DNA of 64,000 bases from Hemerocallis citrina (GCA_017893485.1 CM030366.1:49617896-49681895); one strand, 5' to 3'; shown: positions 23,067 through 33,609, numbered from the stretch's first letter. The notes: generated from the sequence alone by a model not told the origin. Numbers and translations are program-made.

Positions 23067-24004
23067 AATGTATTTGGTTTATTGGATATTATTTGTATTT
23101 GGGCGATGTGACCTAGGATATTTGTTTTTCTCCAGACTCTGATTTATTTGAGAATATTGTATTTGGTTTCAAGTAAAATTCTGTTGGTGTTTTGTTTCAA
23201 TTTTGCATGTTGGTTGACACTTTTGCTTCCGACTCTGATTAATTGTGTAAGATATTGTAAAGATTTCTTGAACAGCTTATGGATGATGAAAATCATTCGC
23301 TGGGCTTTTGTTACGTATCCGTATTCCGTATTTTTTTTGGGAAGTGGGGCGTGACAGCTACTATATTCCTTTGTTCCTTTACTTATTAACATCCTACAAC
23401 ACTTTTAGAACACAAATCCCATCTTCTACAATAATGAAACTTTATTTTAGATAATCAACTACACATGATGCATTTAATCAACGATTTGTCTCATAAGCAC
23501 AAATTTCATCATAGAACTTAATTCAAAACATATAGCATGACAACATGATAATTAGAACTTTAATTCACCACTTATCAACTAGCAATCATTTTATCAACCA
23601 TTCTCTAAATTACCATTTCATCTCTAATTAAACAAACATGGCTCCAATTTCACCTAGGTATTTCTTAGTAATTTTGTCAAGTCATTCCTAGCATGGTATC
23701 TAGATTTAGAAGTATGAGAAACACCCACATATTGGAGAAAATGAAATGAAAGCTCCTATAATCTCCTGGAATGCAAGAAAGTGGCCTTCTCCTCCTTAAT
23801 TGTGTTGCCAAAATGCATCCTCCTTGATGCTTGATTGGAACCCGAGACCACCCTTGCTCCTTGGATGTTGGCCGACCTCCACTTGCGGGAAAACACACAC
23901 ACAAGCACGCTCTAATCTTTTACTTACTAACAATTCTCAATCTTTTCTCACTTAGTCTTTTTCTCTCTTTATAATTTGTAGTGTACAAATGAGAAGAAAC
24001 TAGG

Positions 24005-24015
24005 GGTATTTATAC
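24005..24015 (-). promoter_or_regulatory. TATA box of first chromovirus LTR
   Basis: GTATAAATACC on the minus strand, about 545 bp into the LTR, same sequence and place as at 8912-8922. Confidence 0.6.
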
Positions 24016-24559
24016 ACTTTTAGGATGAGAATAGATGGATGAGATTTAATAAAGGAGTTAGAGACCAAGGATCAAGATGAAAAGGGAAGTTGTAGTAACT
24101 TCCATGATCTCATAACCACCCCTCAACTTAACTCCACTCCCCCACTCTTCTCTAGCCACAATCTGGCCTCCCCTAGGGTGTGCAATGCACACACTAGTGC
24201 ATGCACGTGCCCCAACTAGTGTCCCCTATTAAAAGTTGTACATTTTTAATTCATTTATTGTCTACTAGTTGTGTCTACACTATAAGTCATGACAATTAAA
24301 AGGATAATTAATTTGTAGGCTTCAAAAATAGTGGGCTTTTAGACTCATGGGTCAAAATAAAATATTTAATTAATTAGGTTGGGCTTAAATTTGAAAAACA
24401 AGATTAGGCTTTTTAAAATAGGATTCTAGAAAATAAAGGGAAAGAGAGAAAACAATTGTTTTTTCATATTATAAAATATAATTTTATAAGAAAACATTTA
24501 TACAAAAATTTGTGCGTGCACAACACGTAAAATCAACAATAAAAATTTAGGGTATTACA

Positions 24560-27353
24560 CCTAGGGCATCAACACATTCTAAATGAGGTAGATAATAAAT
24601 CAGATCATTCACTAACTACAAGTAGGTCAAACATCCAGTCATATTAGCCTCAGCCTACCAATCCCAAACCCCGGCGACCTGATCTCCCATCGTTCGCCAC
24701 CACCTCAGACTCGGATTGCATCCAGTATCTTGCCCCGTGATCAATTACCCATAGGATAAGAATTCGCTGGTGCACAGGGATGACTATCCAGTTCTCGAGG
24801 CAGAAGAAATCAATTTAGCCTAAGGACTGTTAGTCGTAGGGTAATACCTTACCCTAGACGATCCCCCAGACAACTCAAATTAAGCAAACCATCACACACA
24901 TTTAGACAAACTTAAATTTGGATAGAATCAAGTTTTTCAACATATAAGTGCTACTAACACACAAGTCCAAGACAAGTGTAGAGCAAAAATATAACTAGTA
25001 CTAACATGAATCTACCCAGTTATTGAAACATCCATAACTTCTAATCCACACACTGGAATTCCATGAATGAACACTCTTTGGAAACCTGAGAGGGTCTATT
25101 ACAATTCTTTAGTTATCCAGTTCCTGAGATTCTAACCACACAAGCTTGGAAAATACCATTTCTCAGATGAAACATCCTAAACTCATAGTTTTTGCTTCCT
25201 GCCAATGTCATAACAACTTGCTCACTTATCAGAATCTCATGATACTAGGTTTTATGGAAAGCTATGTGTGTCTACTACAACTTTCTACTTGATCACATCA
25301 TCAAATTCGTCCATTAAAGTACTCTAAAACCCTATTTCCATCAGTGTACACACAGGAAAATTAACTCACTTAACAAAACAAGGTCTTCTACTAGGACTGG
25401 TTCTGTCTAGAACTTAGGAAAACCATATCCTTCAAACCACAAACTGAAATTACATGATTTAAGATGTTATGCAAAACTGTGACTCTCTACTACAAGTCTC
25501 TAGTTGGTCAGTTTTTTAGATTCTAAACCCACATTCTCAGAAAAGCTCATATATACAGACCTACTAAATCTGAATTGAATCTGAACATAGTCTATTCGAA
25601 ATTCAATATCAATTCAACCATAAGTCCAATACTTAAAAAAATTGGGATTCAGCAACTAGACATATACAAGTAACGTATCCAAAAATTGCATCAAGATTCA
25701 AAATATACAAAGAGGTATAACCTTTTGAATTTAGTAGAAAAGTTTCTTCTATTCTCAACAGTGTGTAAAACCTCTAGTTACAAACTAATTTTGAAAGCCC
25801 GTCAAATGTTGTCCAAATTATCTAAAGTTTTATATACATGATCTAGATACATATTAGATTCTAAAATAAAAATTTCATTGCAAGATTATATACCATAAAT
25901 TAGTTATGATTTATTAAAATTCATCTTTGAAATAGAACAGAGACAGTTCTTGGCTCTGGATCAGTTGACAGAACATAAATTTTTAAATATAGCAAATAAA
26001 TTTAGAATAAACTGCAGTTTGGAACGATTGTTGTTAATATATCCAAGTACTTCCAGTAAAAAGTTTAGCTCAAGATACCATTCCAATTCCAAGTTATGAT
26101 TTTTGAAAAACATACAAATTTTAACATACACAGCAGTTTATCTTCTGCTCTCTGTTCCGAAAAGAATAATTTTGTTGAGCTACTAAATGAACCCAGAAAA
26201 ATATGAAAAAATTTGAGAATGCTCTAAGCTCATCCTAGAACATGCCGTAAAAATTTTATGTTCAGATTCTAAGCCAATTGCAAGGCAGAAATTTTCAAGT
26301 GTCTAACATAACATAGGTGTTCTCTCATGGAAGCATGGTATAAAAAAATTGCACTAACATACAACTCAAGTTTGCATGACTTATCAAACACTCATACATG
26401 TATACATGCTTCTCATATCTTCTCCTACACACCAAATAAAAAAAAAAAATTAATTCTTGTGTTGGAGAATACCCACCAAATTTGAGTTGAGAATGAGAAC
26501 AAGCTTTGATCTTCAAGGGTTCCTCTTCTCCTTGCTTGCCACCACTTCACCTCCAAGAGCTCCAAAGCAACCTACAAAACATTTGAAACTCTCTCCTTTT
26601 CTCACTCTCTAACTCTCTTTTTTTCTCTTATTTTTGCTTTCTTTTCTTTTCTTGTATTTTTTTGAACTAGAAGTGAAGAAAACCAAATGGCGAAGGAATG
26701 AAGTGTTAGGGTTTTATAGGAATGGGAAGAATGGGGATGGGGGGGTTGATTTATGGGAATGGGTGTTGGGGAATGGAGGGTGGGGATGAGAGTATGGTGA
26801 GGTGGAAGGATGGAGGGTGAGATTGAAAGCCAACACTAAAAAAAAATCTAGAAGTTTCAAGTGGTTTCTTGTTCTTTCATGGAGATCAAGACTGGCAAGA
26901 TTTCAACCATAGGATTTCATCAAATCATATCCAATCATAAACCATAAAGTAGGGTTCCATAACCCTATATTTGGTTTCTAACTCTAGGTTAGGTCAAGGA
27001 ACCCTAATGAAGAAAAAAACAATGTATGGTTTTTTACAATTCAAATTAATATGTATATCCATAGAAAAATATATTTAAATATTTAAATCATAGGCTATAT
27101 ATGGACATAATAATATATGTTTATAAAAATTATTATTTTCCTGAAGATTGACTTGTTAAAACAATCAGGGCAAATCCACAATTTAATTGAGAAGATATCC
27201 CGAATCTATCTCCTCGGGTTCAGAATAACTCATATATCTGAAATCTCTCAATTAAAACTAATTATCATGGAAAAATATAGAATCTCGTGCAATTCTCAAC
27301 TGTGCACGGATTATAATGCAAAATAGCTATATACTATTTTGCATGGTGTTACA
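24560..27353 (-). repeat. Partial long LTR of a further family
   Basis: The minus strand begins TGTAACACCATGC at 27353 after sequence with no polypurine tract, so this is a 5' or solo LTR end inserted in the Tat-like element to the right. It has a TATA box at 26712-26718 and a purine-rich leader, and continues without coding potential to 24560, where the chromovirus LTR begins. No natural LTR end is present at 24560, so the chromovirus array split it and the remainder should lie left of the window. Confidence 0.65.
26712..26718 (-). promoter_or_regulatory. TATA box of partial LTR
   Basis: CCTATAAAA on the minus strand, about 640 bp into the LTR, followed by an A/G-rich leader. Confidence 0.5.
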
Positions 27354-27689
27354 GCTGCAAGTTGCCAGAGAAACTCCGTGCCATGTGTACAGACTCCAAA
27401 CTCGTCTTTTAAGGAGCTTTTAATGAGTTTTTGGTGCCATGTTTAGGAGTAAGCTTGGTGCTTAACTCATTGTTTGCATCTAGAGAATACAAGATCATTT
27501 TGAAAAGATAAATGACTATTTTTATTGGAAAATTAAACTAAGTGGCTGCACTAGTGGCTAGCCTTTATTATATGTAGTGACCAGTAGCGAAAGCTGTCTT
27601 TATTGAAAAATAAAACTAAACAACTGCTCTTGTGGTTGGACTTTATTACAAAATATTCAAACTACATAGAGGAGGGGGTGTTAAGCGCC
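27354..27689 (-). other. 3' untranslated part of Tat-like element
   Basis: No coding frame is visible. Two imperfect tandem copies of about 55-90 bp occur at about 27515-27570 and 27600-27655 (shared pattern: ATTGGAAAA, ACTAA, CTGC-CT-GTGG, CTTTATTA). Confidence 0.5.
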
Positions 27690-27860
27690 CTTGTTGAAGT
27701 TCATGAGGCATTCCTTATTCCAAGTCCCTGCTAATATCTCCTTGCCCCTCGGGTCTTCAAATTGATGAGCTGCTAGGCGAACAACTTGGTATACCTTACC
27801 AGGACTTTCCTGCTTTAAACCGAGTTTCCCCTTATTTTGCAGAAAAATGGTAAATCTTCA
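27690..27860 (-). pseudogene. pol: Integrase C-terminal remnant, Tat-like
   Basis: The minus strand encodes a stretch alignable with the end of the right-hand element's pol (62170-62330): QNKGKLGLKQESPGKVYQ, then VVRLAAHQFEDPRGKEI and GTWNKECL. The matches are the G-P-Y-K-type turn, the LEDLEG-type turn and the TWN motif. It ends at a stop near 27690. What precedes it is not the integrase core, which is deleted. Confidence 0.65.
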
Positions 27861-28099
27861 AGTTCGTCAAAGTGTTTAAGCAGGACTACTACTTTCTGTT
27901 GAATGAGCCAAGTGGCTTTGGGAAATGGATTCAAGTCTATTACCATATTCAAAGTATAACATATTTGGACCTAGTAGGAGATGGTTTGATAGGTTTGGAA
28001 GTACTCTGTCGAATTGTTTAGGGTAGTAGCTTCAAACTCGTTTACGAACTCGGAGTTATTGTGACTGCTTTTTGGCGGTAGTTCTATGGCTTTGAGGGG

Positions 28100-28660
28100 G
28101 ATAATAGAGCCCCCTATTGTGGCTGTATAGCATGCTCATGTCGCTGTTAGATCCCTATAACTTTGCCTACGCCTGCTTTTGTTGAGAACTTCATTTCCAT
28201 CTGGTAGGCGGAAGCAATTGCATGAAAGGCTGTCAGGCCCGCACATCCAAATATGGGGTTGTACGCATTATGACATCTACTACCATAAAATCTAGCACCT
28301 CTGTTCAAGTGGTTGGAGGCTTTTCTGCCATCACATTAAGTGTGAAGATTCCTTCGACTTGAACAGGGACACCAGAGAATCTGTCGAGTGTATAGTCAGC
28401 TGGCTTGAGTTGATTCAACATGTAAAAGGCTTATGACCAATGCATCATAATGAGGTTTTCAGACACCTTCTAAGTCCTTTTAGAGAAAGATATCGGGACC
28501 CCTATGCTCTTGGCAGACAAGATATTTAGTACTGAGTTGACCTCCCTCACGAAGGCTTTGTAGGAGGAGTTGGAATCTCCTCCCATCAGCCCTCCGGGGA
28601 TGGAGTGGAGAACGTCCATGTGTTCTGAGTCTTTGGATTCAGAGGGCTTCTATTGATGCT
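28100..28660 (-). pseudogene. pro: Protease-region remnant, Tat-like
   Basis: The minus strand encodes segments matching 58470-59000 of the right-hand element: GGLMGGDSNSSYKAFVREV, KAGVGKVIG and others, in several frames. The segment that should hold the catalytic D-x-G-S is disrupted, so no active site can be seen. From 27860 to 28100 there is only weakly similar sequence. Confidence 0.55.
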
Positions 28661-28838
28661 TATTAGCCCCCCATGTCGGAGGAGTTTCAATGTCATTCTT
28701 TGTTTAGACAAATTGATAGAGATAGCCCTAGAAAATTAGGCATTCAAATTCTTCTTTGAGGGCTTGGTAGTTGTCGGGTGAAACACGCACCACTGGTTCC
28801 TATTCCTTCTCTTGCTGTCAATGATCATCTTTGGGGGT

Positions 28839-28863
28839 GGGGGGGGGGGGGTGGGGGGGGGGG
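28839..28863. repeat. G-rich homopolymer tract
   Basis: A run of G interrupted by two T, next to a C, on the plus strand. It lies between the duplicated gag and the protease remnant. Possible site of assembly error. Confidence 0.6.
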
Positions 28864-28934
28864 CGGTGAACTATTCAGTTTTTTTTAAACTACTATGAAG
28901 ATTGCTTACACACTTGCGTTAAGGGGGTGAATTT

Positions 28935-29490
28935 GGGATTGAGCTGCGCTGTCTTTCTAAAACTTCATGGGTCCTTCCTGGCTTGTATTCTTTTGTTTGT
29001 TCCTGGATGGTGGACCCTTCTTGCCATAAGGATAAAGAGCTTCCTTGGCCCAGATATACGTGTCACTCTTTTCTAGGAGTTCGGTGAAATCTTAAGGAAG
29101 CTTCTTCACGAGGGAGGCCTTCAAGTCTTTTTGAGCGATGCTATGACAGAAAGCGGCAGCCGCCACCGATTCTAGGAAAAGGATGGACCTTGCCTCGGCG
29201 GTGAAGTTCTGGACAAAGTCTTTCATTAGTTCTACGTCTCTTTACTTTAATTCCAACAGGGAAGCACTTGGTTTTTTAACCTTGCGGCTAGTAACGAAGT
29301 GCGCTATGAAGAGCTCCTCGAACTGGTCAAAGTAGAATATTGACTCTGGAGTAAGGTGGGAGTACCATTCCCTTGCTGATCTATTCAAAGTTACAGGGAA
29401 TGTTTGAAACATGAGAACATCGGTGGCGTTATAGACTAGTATTAGAGTTTTAAAACTCTCAATATGGTGTTAAGGGTTATGAATTTTTCG
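28935..29490 (-). repeat. gag tandem duplication, downstream unit
   Basis: About 555 bp, the diverged second copy of 29513-30056. Roughly one base in six or seven differs by eye, so the duplication is old. Confidence 0.75.
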
Positions 29491-29512
29491 AAGCATGGTG
29501 CTGAAGGGGGAT

Positions 29513-30056
29513 GGCGTTGAGCTGCGCTATCTTTCTGAAACTTCCAAGGTCTTTCCTTACTTGTATTCTTTTGTTCGTTCCCAGAAGGTGGATCCTTCTT
29601 GCCTTAAGGATAAAGAGCTTCCTCGGCTCTGATATACTTGTCACTTATTTTCAAGATTTCTGTGAAATCTTTAGGAGTCTTCTTCGCGAAGGAGGGCTTC
29701 AGATCTTTGTGAGGGACATTGTGGTGGAAAACGGCTATCGCTACCGACGAGTCCAGGGAAAATATGGACCTTGCCTCGACTGTGGAGCGCTTGATAAAAT
29801 CATTCAGCAGTTCTTCATCTCTTTCCTTCAATTCCAATAGGGAATCACTTATTTTTTAGCCTTGCCTCTAGTAACAAAGTGAGCTATGAAGAGCTCCTCG
29901 AGCTAGTTGAAGGAGAATATTGACTCTGGATTAAGGTGAGAGTACCATTGCCTTGCTAATCTTTTCAAAGTTGCTGGGAAAAGTTCGGCACATGAGCGCA
30001 TCGGTGGTGTTATGGACCATCATGAGAGTTTTAAAACTATCAATATGGTCAGCCGG
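29513..30056 (-). repeat. gag tandem duplication, upstream unit
   Basis: About 545 bp, aligned with the next unit along its length; shared landmarks are GAGCTGCGCT, TGCCTTAAGGATAAAGAGCT and GAGAGTTTTAAAACT. The unit contains the capsid segment of gag. Confidence 0.75.
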
Positions 30057-30909
30057 GTTAGATTCACCATTGTAAGATTCAAACTGAGGAGCTTTGAAGT
30101 TCTTTGGAATGGGTGCATCAGATTTGCTAAAAGGAGGTTGACTAGGGCGATAAGCCCTACTGGAGTAGTTCCGTTTATGCTTTATCTATTCGAAGCGATC
30201 CTCTACTTCTCAGATGCAGCAAAGGACTTGGTCGTCCTTCCCATTGGATCTAGTTGAGTTGTTGGATTCTTTTTCTCTTGAAGGAATAGAGTGGCGGCTC
30301 TATGAGCATCGACCCTTATCATGAGTATCTCAGATGGCACAGAGGATGTCATGCTTGAAGTTTACGAGTTTGGCCCTAGTGACTTGGGCCTCTTGCTCTT
30401 TGTTCCTCTCAAGATGCTTTCATCTCTAACGAGTCGGGATTCTTTCTATAGTGCATCCCCTATGAGTTGAGGAGTGTCTTGATCTATGCCTTGAAGGAGA
30501 GTTGCTGCTCCAGTTCTCCTGATGTTCTGAGAGGGAGGCCTCGCCCTGTGTACTCCTCTCGTCCAAGAGGGTCTCTTGACCACCGAGTACCTCGCAAATG
30601 CATGGAGTGGCTTGTGGCAGAATGGAGTGAGGCATGGTTGTATAAAGGGTGATGTTCATGGCGCGGTTCATGTCGGCTTTGTCAGGAGCCCCCCGGTGCA
30701 TCTCCATTTATAGGGGCTTGATTAGGATGTTGGGACTGATCCGGCTAATGAGGAGGAATAGAGTCCTCCACCGAAGGAGCTTGTTGAAGAGGAAGGTTGG
30801 CTTTGTGGCTTGAGGCCACTGCTCTCCCTCTTAACCTCACTGGCATGACGGGGGAATACGGTGTTTCTCACGGCAAGTTCTGATCTGTGACGTAGATCTG
30901 TGTGGTTTC

Positions 30910-30930
30910 CTACATAGTGTGCCAATCTGT
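30910..30930 (-). other. Primer site, degenerate, left head-to-head element
   Basis: The minus strand reads CAGATTGGCACACTATGTAG right after the LTR end, a changed form of the TGGCGCCGTCTGTGGG motif of the right-hand element. Confidence 0.5.
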
Positions 30931-31426
30931 TGCTGCTTATTTTGGTGTGGTAGCAAATATATAATGAGTTTATATTTTGATGGAAACTGCTAAAGATCTA
31001 ACCTTTGAGCATCGTCATAAAAAGTGGTTAGAGCTCCTGAGATTGGATCTGGATCGTTAAAAAAGTTCCTTGATCTGATCTGTTGGTAGGCCTAGTCACT
31101 ATATGTGGGTATTTATATTCATGTGAAACAGTTAGGAGATTGACATAAATTTGTTATCCCCTGTAGATTCTACCCTTAAGAGATAGAATCGGTTACTCTC
31201 TTATTGGGGACAAGAGATTTAACTTACATCCCTCATAGGTTGGGTGTCTCTCTTGGAAGACCCAGTCGCTATTAATGGACTTGAAAGCGGCTCATGTCTT
31301 GTTAATACGTGTGAAGAAGGCCCGGATCGATTAAAGAGGCTCGCTACTATTAATCTACCTGTAGAAGCTTTAAGATCTGTGCTGAAATCTTACTGCCCTG
31401 ATTTGCTGCAACTTTTACCATTATCA
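30931..31426 (-). repeat. 5' LTR, left head-to-head Tat-like element
   Basis: About 496 bp, start TGATAATGGTAAAA (31426), end AAGCAGCA (30931). It is an inverted partner of the LTR at 31488 but about 115 bp shorter. TATAAATA is at 31117-31110. Confidence 0.78.
31110..31117 (-). promoter_or_regulatory. TATA box, left head-to-head LTR
   Basis: TATAAATA on the minus strand, about 310 bp into the LTR. The right LTR has only the altered TTACAAATACC at the equivalent place (about 31787). Confidence 0.45.
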
Positions 31427-31487
31427 CGTTGAACATTTTGGCAACAGTATCACCTTCAGAAATGCAGGTAACTGTAGGTGGTGTTAT
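31427..31487. other. 61 bp spacer between head-to-head LTRs
   Basis: The only sequence in the window that belongs to no recognised element. On the minus strand it can be read without a stop as part of a longer frame (PTVTCISEGDTVAKM), which may be chance. Too short to assign. Confidence 0.5.
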
Positions 31488-32100
31488 TGATAATGGTAAA
31501 AATCGAAGCAAATCAGGGCCGTATGATTCCAGCATATATCTTGAAGATTCTACAAGCAGATTAACAGTAACAGGCCTCTTTAACAGGTCCGGACCTTCTT
31601 TAGGTTGATTCATAAGATATGGCCGCTTCCAATCCTATTCAATGTGACTGGGCCCAACAAGAAAGCCCGTGATGGTTGTAAGTCAAATCTCTTGTCCCTA
31701 TCAAAAGAGTAACCTATTCTATCTCTTAAGGGGGATAATTAACAGGAGACAACGCATTCATATCAATCTCCTGACTATTTCTCCGACTTACAAATACCCA
31801 CCTCCCTCCCTCATTCAGAAGGTAATCAACAATTTCTCTCTCAAAGTCTCTTTTTCTTTCTGGTTCAGACTTGAGCATCAGAGGGTTTGTCGCCTGGGCC
31901 ATCCCCAAAGTTTCAGGCTTTTTGCAGGTCCATCAGCCGCATCAGCAACCGTCGGATTCATATTAATGTGTCCACTATCCAGATCCAATCTCAGGAGCTC
32001 TAACCACTTTTTTAGGCGATGATCAAAGGTTAGATATTTAGTAGTTTCCATCAAAATATAAACTCATTATCTGTTTTCTCCCACACCAAAATAAGCAGCA
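31488..32100 (+). repeat. 5' LTR, right head-to-head Tat-like element
   Basis: About 613 bp, start TGATAATGGTAAAA, end ATAAGCAGCA just before the primer site. The first bases equal those of the opposed LTR at 31426, which fixes both starts. Confidence 0.8.
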
Positions 32101-32103
32101 ACT

Positions 32104-32123
32104 GATTGACGCCGTCTATAGGA
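32104..32123 (+). other. Primer site, right head-to-head element
   Basis: ATTGACGCCGTCTATAGGA, two changes from the motif at 56541, directly after the LTR end. Confidence 0.6.
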
Positions 32124-32131
32124 AACATTCT

Positions 32132-32704
32132 ATGGGAAACGATACACATCTACATCACAGATCAGAACTTGCTGTGAGTATCACCGAATTCTCCTGCCAT
32201 GCCACTGAGGTTAAAAGGGAGAGCAGCGGCCTCAAGCCATCTAGCCAACCTTCTTCGTCTACAAACTCCTCATGTGGAGGACTCTATTCCTCCTTATTAG
32301 CCAGATCCGCCCCAACAGCCTAATCAAGCTCCTACCAATGGAGAGATGCTTGGGGCTCTCGACAAAGCCATCATGTACTGTGCCATGAACAACACCCTTT
32401 ACATGACCATGTCTCAGTCCATAATTCTTCCAGAGACTTGATGCCCTCGCAAGATCCCCGAAAGTCAAGAGCTCTGTCAAATCATCAACGCCAGACAACA
32501 AGAGACCAATCTACGGATCCGTTTGGATGAGAGGCATACATGGGTCAAGGCATCCTTCTCAGAACAATAGAAGAACCCGAGAATCAATTCTCCCCGAAGG
32601 TAGAGATCAGTACACTCCTCCTTTCATAGGGGGCACACTGTAGAAAGAAGCCCGACCCATGAGAATCGAAAGCATCTGGAGAGGAACAAAGAGCAAGAGG
32701 CCCT
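32132..32704 (+). pseudogene. gag: gag 5' part, Tat-like, broken
   Basis: A 63-codon frame from 32132 (SELAV, EVKRESSGLKPSSQPSSST) is shared with the opposed element, then homology continues with several stops to 32704, where the array is inserted. The Ser-rich, basic composition resembles the N-terminal region of Tat-type Gag. No function can survive in this form. Confidence 0.65.
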
Positions 32705-33609
32705 CGTAATATCCCGAACGGATATTACTGTGTATAAATTATTATTTTATTATTATTATTATTTTATTTTAATTCCAAAATTGAATTATTTTGGTGATTT
32801 TCACCCGGTTTATTCATAGACATTATCTGTACCCAGATACCGGTCAGTATACATCCGTATTGTATCAAATTGATACCGTGACCTTCCGAACTGATAATAG
32901 AATTTATTTTATTATTATTTCTAAGATCAAATTATTTTTATACGGATTATGCGAAGATTTTCGGTATACAGACATATATGCGCACGTACGAGTAGTATGT
33001 CGATTAGTGCATTATACGAATTGTGTGTTGTGTATCTTTTGTAGCGCCCCGATTTCCATACACTGGGAAACCGTGACACGAGCCAAGATCTTTTCTTCAA
33101 TTAGTCACAATACACAGAAAAACAGGAGAATTTAAAACCTTTCATTCAACTCCCAATGTATTACAAGTCTGAATGTTATACAACTGCAATACCTTACAAT
33201 AGAGTTACAATATTACCTTTACAATCCCAAGTATTACAACCTTCAACAAATTACATCAGAGTACAAGGAATGAAGAACAACACTTGGTAACTCTCACTTG
33301 AGTACTTCTCGACTAATAGATAATCAATACATATTCTGCAGCGGAACTAAACATAACACTGACTCCTTGCTTTCCTTGCCTTGAGTCCTCCTGAATCTCG
33401 CCATTGTACTTCGGCAATCCAGTACCTATGGAAGTGGGGACGTCAGTATTCACTGACGCTTAAAGGCGGATCATATAGCAGCGAATCTCCCAAACAACAT
33501 ACGAAATATAGCAATGGTGTTGGTGTAGTTTAAGTGTTCGTGAGTGCTATGACTAGACTCTAATGCGATACTTAAATAGAACTAGGACGCTCCCTATTCT
33601 AACGTCACT

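Larger units (their letters stand above)
20006..23356 (+). mobile_element. Solo LTR, unrelated large-LTR family (3.35 kb)
   Basis: It starts TGTAACCCC and ends GGGGCGTGACA, flanked by the 5 bp duplication GCTAC (20001-20005 and 23357-23361). The chromovirus LTR reads across the flanks, as judged from 8255-8275. It has no primer site, polypurine tract or coding region, so it is a solo LTR. Plus orientation is set by TGTAA...TGACA ends, a TATA box at 20426, and AATAAA at 23061. It contains 15 bp tandem units (about four, 22694-22755). The Pro/Ser-rich open frames in it are not supported as genes. Confidence 0.85.
1373..24559 (-). mobile_element. Tekay/Del-like chromovirus array with a shared LTR
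   Basis: On the minus strand the order is LTR (24559-17892), internal region with leader ORF, gag, protease, RT, RNase H, integrase and chromodomain (17891-9467), LTR (9466-6110), then a second internal region (6109-1373) interrupted by the left Tat element. The middle LTR has a polypurine tract on its upstream side and a primer site on its downstream side, so it serves both units. The chromodomain, initiator-Met primer site and 3.3 kb LTRs fit the Tekay/Del branch of chromoviruses. Both internal regions carry many lesions. The right boundary abuts CCTAG inside another LTR; the matching duplication would lie left of the window. Confidence 0.85.
17892..24559 (-). repeat. First LTR of chromovirus array, split by a solo LTR
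   Basis: Minus strand TGTAATACCC (24559) to GGGGTGTTAC at 17892, where the terminal A is changed (CGGTAACACC on the plus strand). Without the nested element at 20006-23356 (and one duplication copy) it is about 3.3 kb and closely matches 6110-9466. It has the same TATA box (24005-24015) and the same two tRNA-like sequences (19475-19545 and 19625-19725). Confidence 0.87.
28935..30930 (-). pseudogene. gag: gag, Tat-like, with a tandem duplication
   Basis: It begins just after the primer site with a leader-like frame (SELAV, EVKRESSGLKPQSQPSSST) also found at 32132. Capsid homology follows from about 30420 to 28935; the segment 29837-29604 (KRSTVEARSIFSLDSSVA, KISDKYIRAEEA) matches the capsid at 57817-57990. 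The capsid region is present twice, at about 29513-30056 and 28935-29490, each with its own substitutions. Many stops and frameshifts are present. Confidence 0.72.
27354..31426 (-). mobile_element. Degenerate Tat-like element, internally deleted and duplicated
   Basis: Minus-strand order: LTR (31426-30931), altered primer site, gag (30930-28935, with an internal tandem duplication), protease remnant (about 28660-28100), then directly the integrase C-terminal end (about 27860-27690) and 3' untranslated sequence. RT, both RNase H domains and the integrase core are missing, so it is a deletion derivative. The 3' part is cut at 27353 by the inserted LTR. It is the same family as the element at 31488. 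Confidence 0.75.
31488..32704 (+). mobile_element. Tat-like element, 5' part (continues at 55511)
   Basis: LTR, primer site and gag start of an element interrupted at 32704 by the 22.8 kb array. The sequence resumes after the target duplication at 55506-55510 and runs to 55944, where the right-hand Tat element is inserted. The remaining part would lie beyond the right edge. Confidence 0.8.

Noticed and set aside
29511..29840. 109-codon plus-strand frame
   Set aside because: Antisense of the duplicated capsid segment, which has clear Gag similarity on the minus strand.
32791..33135. 114-codon frame (MVIFTRFIHRHYLYPDTGQY) recurring at 43866 and 50898
   Set aside because: LTR start sequence; the frame here runs across the junction with the solo LTR, so its length is accidental.
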